Source: Sipunculus nudus
Lineage: Eukaryota > Annelida > Sipuncula > Golfingiida > Sipunculidae
Assembly (NCBI GenBank): GCA_026874595.1
Contig: CM049307.1
Location: 51,209,370-51,273,369 of the forward strand
Direction of reading: 5' to 3'
DNA length: 64,000 nucleotides
Below, piece after piece: positions 56,886 through 64,000 of the stretch (its first letter is position 1; every line of letters begins with the position of its first letter). The position numbers were made by a program, and so were the translations under genes. The notes beneath the pieces are model-generated. The model worked only from the letters and a program-made list of their open reading frames with translations. It was not told the origin of the DNA and did no database searches.

Positions 56886-59800
56886 ATGTCTTTCAATTTT
56901 CAACTCCACAGCTTTAATGTGAGAGGTCTGCAAGATAAATTAAAAAGAAATAAGGTTTTTGATTGGTTACAACAACTAAAACAAAGTATTATATTTTTAC
57001 AAGAAACACAAAGCAAACTACAGCATGAACAGATTTGGATGCGGGAATGGGGATCAGATATTATGTTTTTTCATGGCACAGGAAATAGTAAGGGAGTTGC
57101 AGTATTGTTCTCAAAGGATATAAATATAACAGTAATGAAATCTACTATCGACAAAGATGGTCGATTTTTATTATCAGAAGTCAAAATTGATGAAACAAAC
57201 TTTACACTAATAAATGCATATTTTCCAACGAAAGATCATCAGTCACAAAAGTTAACCTTTATTGAACAATTAAATGACCTCCTTTTCCCTCACAGAGGAG
57301 ACAACCTTGTAGTTTGAGGTAATTTCAATATAACTCTCCAGCCAGATATTGACAAAATTGGAGGGCAAAAAGAAAAAAAATAGGTCCTCCGAGTAGGCAA
57401 CTTGTCAAATTAATTAAACAATATCTATTAAACACGTATGGCGAACACGCAATCCACACACATGGGCTTACATAAGAACGCAAGAAACACCTCGAATTAT
57501 GTCAAGAATTATTTATGGTTAATGTCAGAAACACTTGTACCAAACGTAACGTCAGCTGATATTAAACCAAAAATTTTCTCTAACCATTGTATAATTTCAG
57601 CTTCTCTGACAGGTGACCTCTTTGTCCGCAGACGACGAGGACACCGGAAATTTAATAATGACCTTTTAGCAGATGATTCGTATACAGATACAACAAAACA
57701 GCTTATACATGAGTTGATCGATAAATATAAAGTTTATGAAAATAAGCATATTGTATGGGACACCATTAAGTGTGAATTAAGAGGACAAACAATACAATAC
57801 TCCAAAAGGAGGGCCAGAAAAAAGAGAGAAGTAGAAAAAAAGCTGACCACTGAATTAACTTTCTCAAACATAATAATTAATGAAAACCCGTTTGACGAGG
57901 AAACAAAACGAAAAATGGACCAAGTGACAACAAAATTAAATGAATTGTATAATTTTTCTACAAGGGGTTCTATAATTAGAAGTAAACAAAGATGGTATGA
58001 ATTTGGTGAAAAGAATACAAATACTTTATGTCTCTAGAAGAAATTACAAAAATAAATGTATAACATGTATTAAAAAGGGGCAAGAAGATATAACGAACCC
58101 AAAAGTAATATTAGAGGAATGTAAACTGTTTTATGAAAACTTGTATACAGCAAACAAAAAAATAGCAGATTTAACAAATGGGGAGTTTTTAAATAGTGAA
58201 ATCTTTGGACTGAATGAACAAGAAAAAGTAGCCATGGAAAAACCAATTACACTATACGAAGCTGTCGCAGCTTTAAAAGAATTTAAAAAAGGTAAATGTC
58301 CAGGGATGGATTGATTTACAGTCGAATTTTATATATACTTCTGGGATGAAATTGGCGAAATTTTCCATGAGCAACTGTTGTATTCTTTAGATAAAGGATT
58401 TCTCTCAATAGAACAAAGAAGAGGAATAATATCTCATACCAAAAATAGGAAAAGATCGAAAACTTATAGGAAACTGGAGACCGATATTGCTTCTACCTAT
58501 TGATTATAAAATATTAGCAAAAATAATTGCAAATCGTTTAAAAAAGATGCTGCCAAATCTTATTCATACTGATCAGACTGGTTTTATACCAGGGCGTTAC
58601 ATTGGAGAAAATAATTCAAAATATTATTAACCATACTATCAATAAAAATATATGTAATATTATGCTCCTGCTCGATTATGAGAAAGCTTTTGACAGATTA
58701 GAATGGCCATTCATTTGGAAAACGCTTGAGAAATTTAACTTTGGAAAGAAAATGATATCACGGGTCAAAACTTTATATTTAATGCCTCCAGTACAATACA
58801 AAATAATGGTTACTTTTCTTCTTTCTTCACGATAGAACGAGGCGTCCGTCAGGGCTGTCCTCTATCACCTTATTTATTTATCCTAAGTAGCTAGCCATAT
58901 TCGTCAAAACAATAGAATAAAAGGAATAAATATAATAGGGAAAGACATAAAGATATCACAGCTCGCCGATGACATAACGTGCTCTGTTGCTGATACCGAA
59001 TCTGATAAACATGTTCTCGCCACCATTAACAGTTTTCATGAAGTTTCAGGTTTAAAGATTAATATGAATAAAACTGAAGCCCGATGGTAAGTAAGGAACA
59101 AGGGCTGGAAAGGAAGATGGAGATTTGGCAGTCAGATGGACATCCGGGAACTTTAAAACTTTAGGTATAACATTGTATCAAACTGAAGAAGCTACAGCAG
59201 CTAATTATATAAAAATAAATATAGAAAAAATTCGGAATCGATTTCAGTCATGGAAAAGGAGAAACTTGACACTAAAAGGAAGAGTACTTATCACAAAAAC
59301 ACTTGGTATAACAAAATTACTTTACTGTATGTCAACGTTTCATATGCCCAAACCGTATCTTACGCAAATACAACATCTATTAAACGACTTAATATGGATG
59401 GGTAAAAAAAGTAAAAATTAAACATACAGTTATGATTGAACAAACGTGCGAAGGTGGATTAAAAGTGACTGATATAGATATTCTGAATAAATCGATAAAA
59501 ATGGCCTGGCTTTCCCGTCTCATTAAAGACCAGGACTCAGTATTGTCATATTTAGTAAGAACTTACTTTAACAAAACTGTATTATCATTACATGACATTT
59601 AAACATGCCGCTCTTTCAAACCAACATCATGCAATCTGTCGCCAATGTATAGAGATATATTGGCATTTCTTTAAGATTTTTATAGCAAAAGCAAACCCCT
59701 AACTGTTCAAGATGTTATTAACGAGAACATATGGTACAAAGATTTAATACATCTTAGTTATAAAAGGCAGACTTTCTTTTATAAAAATTGGTATAAAGCC

Positions 59801-60540
59801 GATATCCGTAAAATCGCCCACTTAATAGACAAAAAAGGTAATTTCTTAACAATGATTCAATCAATGACAAAGTACAGAATAAAAACAAATTTTATCGAAT
59901 ATCACAGACTCATGAAACACATTACATGAAGTTGGAAATCTACTTTATCAAAAATAGTGAAGAAACTGACTACAGTAACTGTGATAGAGAATTAAGATTT
60001 AGAATATCATCTTTATATTATTATAATATTTTGAGCTGTAAAAGTAAAGTTTTCTACAATACCCTAATAAAAAGTAAAGCTGGAAAATCAACAGCACAGG
60101 TCTATTGGTCACACAACTATGGCATTACGGAGATTGATTTTAATTCTAGTATTAGCTTGTCACTCACCTTCAGTAACGAATCAATCATTTTTCAATCAGA
60201 AATTTTGTTGACCATACAGGACATTATATTCGGATTAAAAGGAAATAGAAGCCCCCAAACATTATTAAATGTTAATTACCTCATTATACAAGCCAAATAT
60301 TATATCCATGTACAGAAATGTGCCGAAAAAAGAATAGATTTCACATCATTCTTGGAATATGTAAGAAATGAGCTGGAAATGAAAAATTTAACTCTAGGAA
60401 ACAAAGGAAAAGAATCAGTATTTACAGAAGTTGGAGTCACTTACATCAACATATTAAACTCTCTATACAGGATTAACTATTTGCAACTTAATCATACATT
60501 TGATACTGTAAAAAAAATTATTGTATTTCATTCATGTTGA
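56886..60540 (+). pseudogene. L1/Tx1-like LINE ORF2 remnant (endonuclease, RT, C-terminus)
   Basis: From ATG at 56886: SFNVRGLQDKLKRNK, FLQETQS, NSKGVAVLFSKD, LINAYFPTKDH, then an in-frame TGA at 57315 just before GNFN. Further frames give RGHRKF, STRGSIIRSKQRWYEFGEKN (57960-58010), KGKCPGMD with a TGA at 58313 in place of a glycine-type codon, TDQTGFIPGRYIGE, LLDYEKAFDRLEW (motif A, 58665), RGVRQGCPLSPYLFILS (58840), QLADDITC (catalytic box, 58960), then RNLTLKGRVLITK, LLNDLIWMGKK and a 204-codon C-terminal frame to 60540. At least five frameshifts or stops. It is more recent than the remnants at 4 and 39 kb and distinct from the 10-15 kb element, sharing only family motifs. Confidence 0.85.
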
Positions 60541-63489
60541 ATTATAGTGCAGTTTTTGTGGATAATGTGCATTTATAAAAATCTATTTGTTTTTGTACCA
60601 ATGCACACACCAATATTACTCATATGCTTTAATCAGACGTTTCGTTTTATTCCTATTCCTTCTTGTTTACATGTTAATTCAATTAAATGGGCCAGGATAT
60701 TAAGTACAGACGTTTCTATATGCAAAATTATGTGAATATGAATTTAAATCTATAATAATTGTTACATCCTTAACCTAAATTTTATGCGGCCTCCTTTCAG
60801 GACCCAACGCGGATCGGATATTTTCATCTTTCTTTCTTTACCAGTCGTATTTCCTTAAAGCCTGATTAACAGTCAACTTCCGACTTTCCTTTAACACTGA
60901 ATAACTATCCTGCGTAGCATCCTGTAATTAAACTCCGTCATCACGCCTGGTGTATTGATAACGGGACGTGTTCGAAAACGATCAGACACCCGAAAAAAGG
61001 CCTATTTAGTATTTCCATGATATCCTGTGCAGCAAGAATACTTGTGATGTTAACACCTGGAAACGTGTTCAACTATGCATCAAACTAACTCCAAGGTAAA
61101 ACTTATCCTTTTCACACCTTTATATAAAGACGTATGAATATCATGTACAGGTGTATGGTACCGATATGAATGTATGAAGGGAGATGTCAGATAGTTTCTA
61201 ATCTAAATACAACTACAATTGTCCTGCAAGTATGTATACGTTTGTTTTTCCCTAACAATCGGTCTTCTACCTTTCCTCTTGTCTAACATAACGGTACCTC
61301 TTATTCACGAAGCCTTTTCACGATAAATCCCCGCCCGTGAATATCACGAACTTGAAACCCTCCAGAACAATACGGCTACCACAGTATGCAAATTATTTCA
61401 CGTAAAAGGGTCTCCACATTATTCTATTCATTTGCACTTCTATTAACACAGCGTTTTGTATTCTTCCTGCACTTAATTTAACATATTCTGTCTAGACCGG
61501 TAAATTAAAAGATAAAGCTCTCTTTAATACGTATTTTTTATGGTCCAAGAGACTGCAGAACAATTTGTCTGTATGGTCTTTAACTAAATAATAGGATTGG
61601 TCGTTAACTGAAGGGGATCAGGGTTAAAAATAGGAAAATAAAGGAAGAATCAAAGTCAACAGACCTTTCATCATCAGCCGTTTTATATTTTCTTGAAGGG
61701 GATTTATGAATAGGGCAAAAGAACAAAAGACTCAGCTAGTGTCATACACTTATAATATTTTTATAATTTTTATAATATTTTTTTTTCTCAGAAATATTCA
61801 TACGTGCAGTGATTAAAATGAAACAAATAAGAAGAACAGAAGATTTACCGTCATTTAAAGCTGACTCAAAGAAAAGGGATAAAAAAAGATGCTATGCATA
61901 TTTAATTAATATCGGATAATTGTAAGTGCATATAGAGATTTGAGCCTGACCTGTCACAAAGTGATTTCATATACCGCGAAGATAAGTGAAAGCACATGTT
62001 TCTGTAGGTGAAACAGGATCGGGATTGGCGGATAAAGCATGCAAGACAAAAAGATGGACTGGCTTTTAACATTGCACTAGTAAACAAGTGTCTACGGAAA
62101 GCCAATATTATATATAAAAAAACTCACTTATAAGAAAATGGGAATGAAAAGGCATAAAAACCCAAAACCTTGTACACGAATCGAGCGTATATTTTCTATT
62201 ACCCTTACTTTTTTTATAAAATGAAGAGACATCACCCACTCTCAAACTCCCCGATCAAAGCAGTGGTCAATCAGCTCTACAGGGGAATTTTAATTGACCC
62301 TGGATTTTTTCCAAGTAAGATATTGGAAGTCTAATTGTAGGTACTCGGGGCTATACTATAACAGCTCCAGCACCTCCGTTTGTGAACCGGTGAACAACGT
62401 TACCTTACCAATGATAAGAACAAGAAAAGTCGCAACCACAAGGACATAATTCCTAACGTAATATATAAATTAAAATGTTTCATGAGACCAAAAATAAATG
62501 TTGTCGCATCACTTTCGATATCTTTCATTTTCAGGGCAAGATTACAATTTTTTTTTGCTCTAGCCGCTCGGACGTTTCTCCACAGAAAACAAAATAATTT
62601 AATTGAGATAATTCCCTTTGATATTTTGAGTTATCTTCCTTGTTATCTCAGTTCCATTTTCGTCATTTATTCCTTTATCAAGTGAACATTTCATCAAGAT
62701 CCTACAGTATAAGGTTATAAAGGGTGAAAAATCTCGCATTGATTTCTTAATATAAAAGCCTGAGAAATATGCTTCTATTTTTTACCATCTTCTGGTCGCA
62801 CCGTTTGTAATCAATGTCCATATGTCAGCCCTGGAAAGAGAATCCTAAACATTATTCTATTGAGCCCTACAATGAAAATGCAATTTTCAGAGAGATTATC
62901 CCAATGACGCTGAGCTTTGTGTTAGGATGATTAGAAACGTGCACCTCGAAAAGGTTTAATGCATATTATAGGCTTATAATCGGCATTTCTGTTTATGGTA
63001 AAGTGATTACAAAGACAGTTTACCAGCAGATCAAGCCGTTCCCTTTAGCGCATCTTACCTTGTCTAACAGACAAGAAAATACAATTCTGTGTAAAGATCA
63101 AGGTTACAAGGTTTTTCTTCAAAATAATATAAATTACAATAGATATTGTATGGCTTTTAGAGAAATTTTCCAAAATTTTGTGAATTAAGTGAACCAGTGA
63201 ACAAGTGAAGCAGCAGCGTTGTATCACTTAAAATCTTACATTGTATGGCAAATTTATTGTTCTCTTTGTTAGTTATCACAATTTTTATTACTATTTCTCA
63301 CTGAATTGACCTTATCCCCGTTACAAAGAGGAAACACAGACAATTATCAATCAGCAGCGTTATTACGTCTCATTTCTGGTCGAGTCTATTTTTTTTTTCA
63401 AGCCGTGCTGTCTGGATCCGGATTATTATTATCGTTACAATGATGTGAAGTACCAGGATGCTGTCAAGAACCAAGCTTTTCTCCTAAAT

Positions 63490-63491
<2 letters not shown>
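60541..63491. other. Anonymous sequence, no gene recognised
   Basis: The first 200 bp may be the 3' UTR of the LINE remnant. CGGCCTCCTTTCAGGAC near 60787 and AGTCAACTTCCG near 60870 recur in diverged form at 63650 and 63730. Otherwise nothing is recognisable; frames are short. Confidence 0.5.
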
Positions 63492-63532
<41 letters not shown>

Positions 63533-63541
63533 GGGGGGGGG
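63492..63541. repeat. (GA)n microsatellite ending in poly-G
   Basis: About 18 GA units followed by about 11 G. Confidence 0.95.
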
Positions 63542-64000
63542 AGAACATTATTACCAACGAATTAAGCATGGAGTTACCTGGCAATTGTGAGTGTATTTCT
63601 GCTTAATAATTCAACGAGCAGCCTTATATGTACACAACAATTAGCTTACACGGCCTCCTTACAGGACATGACGCAAGCCGGGTAACTCAATCCTATTTTC
63701 CTAAAATGAGATTAGCAGGTACACTGTCTAGTCAACTTCCGCTCGTCGATACGTCTTCCGTTAAAGTTTAATTCCTGTCACTGTTGCTGTAATATCTTGA
63801 ATCAACTGGCTCGGTTTAATGATAAAGGGATGTCCAAAGAATAGACAAAACATCTGATGTGTGATTTAATTTTATAAACTTATTTACCGCACGAAGTCTG
63901 TACCAGGAAAATGTATTTTGATTGTAACATGTATATGTATAATGGAATTCCTTGATTCCTTAAAAGAGAATAAAATCTCATATATAGCTACATGGTTATA
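63542..64000. other. Anonymous sequence to the window end
   Basis: Holds the second copy (63650-63840) of the diverged duplication whose other copy is at about 60787-60990. No gene recognised. Confidence 0.45.

Noticed and set aside
1..64000. CRISPR arrays, operons, bacterial-type promoters
   Set aside because: Sequence character (LINEs, SINEs, microsatellites, sparse coding) is eukaryotic; tandem arrays lack repeat-spacer structure.

Overview
The window is a stretch of eukaryotic, AT-rich, repeat-dominated nuclear DNA. I found no host protein-coding gene that I can defend. The organism is most likely a marine lophotrochozoan, probably a bivalve mollusc. That is an inference from the mix of L1/Tx1-like non-LTR retrotransposons, tRNA-derived SINEs, small palindrome-rich MITEs, long TA/CA microsatellites and G/C homopolymers; no single gene proves it.

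Layout. 1-3.5 kb: microsatellites, two repeats built from short palindromic words, a 61-bp mini-LTR and a degenerate tRNA-Ile(UAU)-like sequence. 3.5-5.4 kb: two decayed LINE pieces facing each other. 5.7-9.9 kb: a tRNA-derived SINE, a repeat built from AACCAA/TTGGTT words, a small MITE and a perfect 21-bp-stem hairpin. 10.1-15.7 kb: a young, nearly intact LINE on the minus strand, flanked by an unusually long (148/149 bp) direct duplication. Its ORF1 is intact and carries an RNA-binding-type region, a zinc knuckle and a complete NADAR (YbiA-like ADP-ribose glycosidase) domain. Its ORF2 (endonuclease, reverse transcriptase, C-terminal zinc finger) is broken by one in-frame stop. 15.8-25 kb: mostly anonymous DNA with a 250-bp foldback, 'GGGGCGGATCC' MITEs and a pogo/Tigger-like non-autonomous transposon.

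25.3-33.6 kb: a repeat family in two forward copies and four reverse copies around 2.5 kb of unique DNA; three of the reverse copies form a 1.13-kb tandem array. 33.7-38.5 kb: a solo-LTR candidate, a 145-bp tandem repeat, a GGTGGCGCCACC-type repeat and a MITE full of TCGTACGAC words. 38.5-43.5 kb: an old LINE split by a 1.9-kb repeat insertion. 43.7-46.2 kb: a SINE and a 430-bp TRIM (miniature LTR retrotransposon) whose LTRs contain a tRNA-like module. 46-55.5 kb: short tandem duplications, a 38-bp-stem hairpin and a 32-bp CCAAT minisatellite. 55.9-60.5 kb: a third LINE, moderately decayed. 60.5-64 kb: anonymous sequence.

The elements form an ecosystem. LINEs supply reverse transcriptase that could mobilise the SINEs. 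The TRIM and MITEs depend on absent autonomous partners. The NADAR-carrying ORF1 is the most unusual item: it may give the element a nucleic-acid de-ADP-ribosylation activity, a testable inference.
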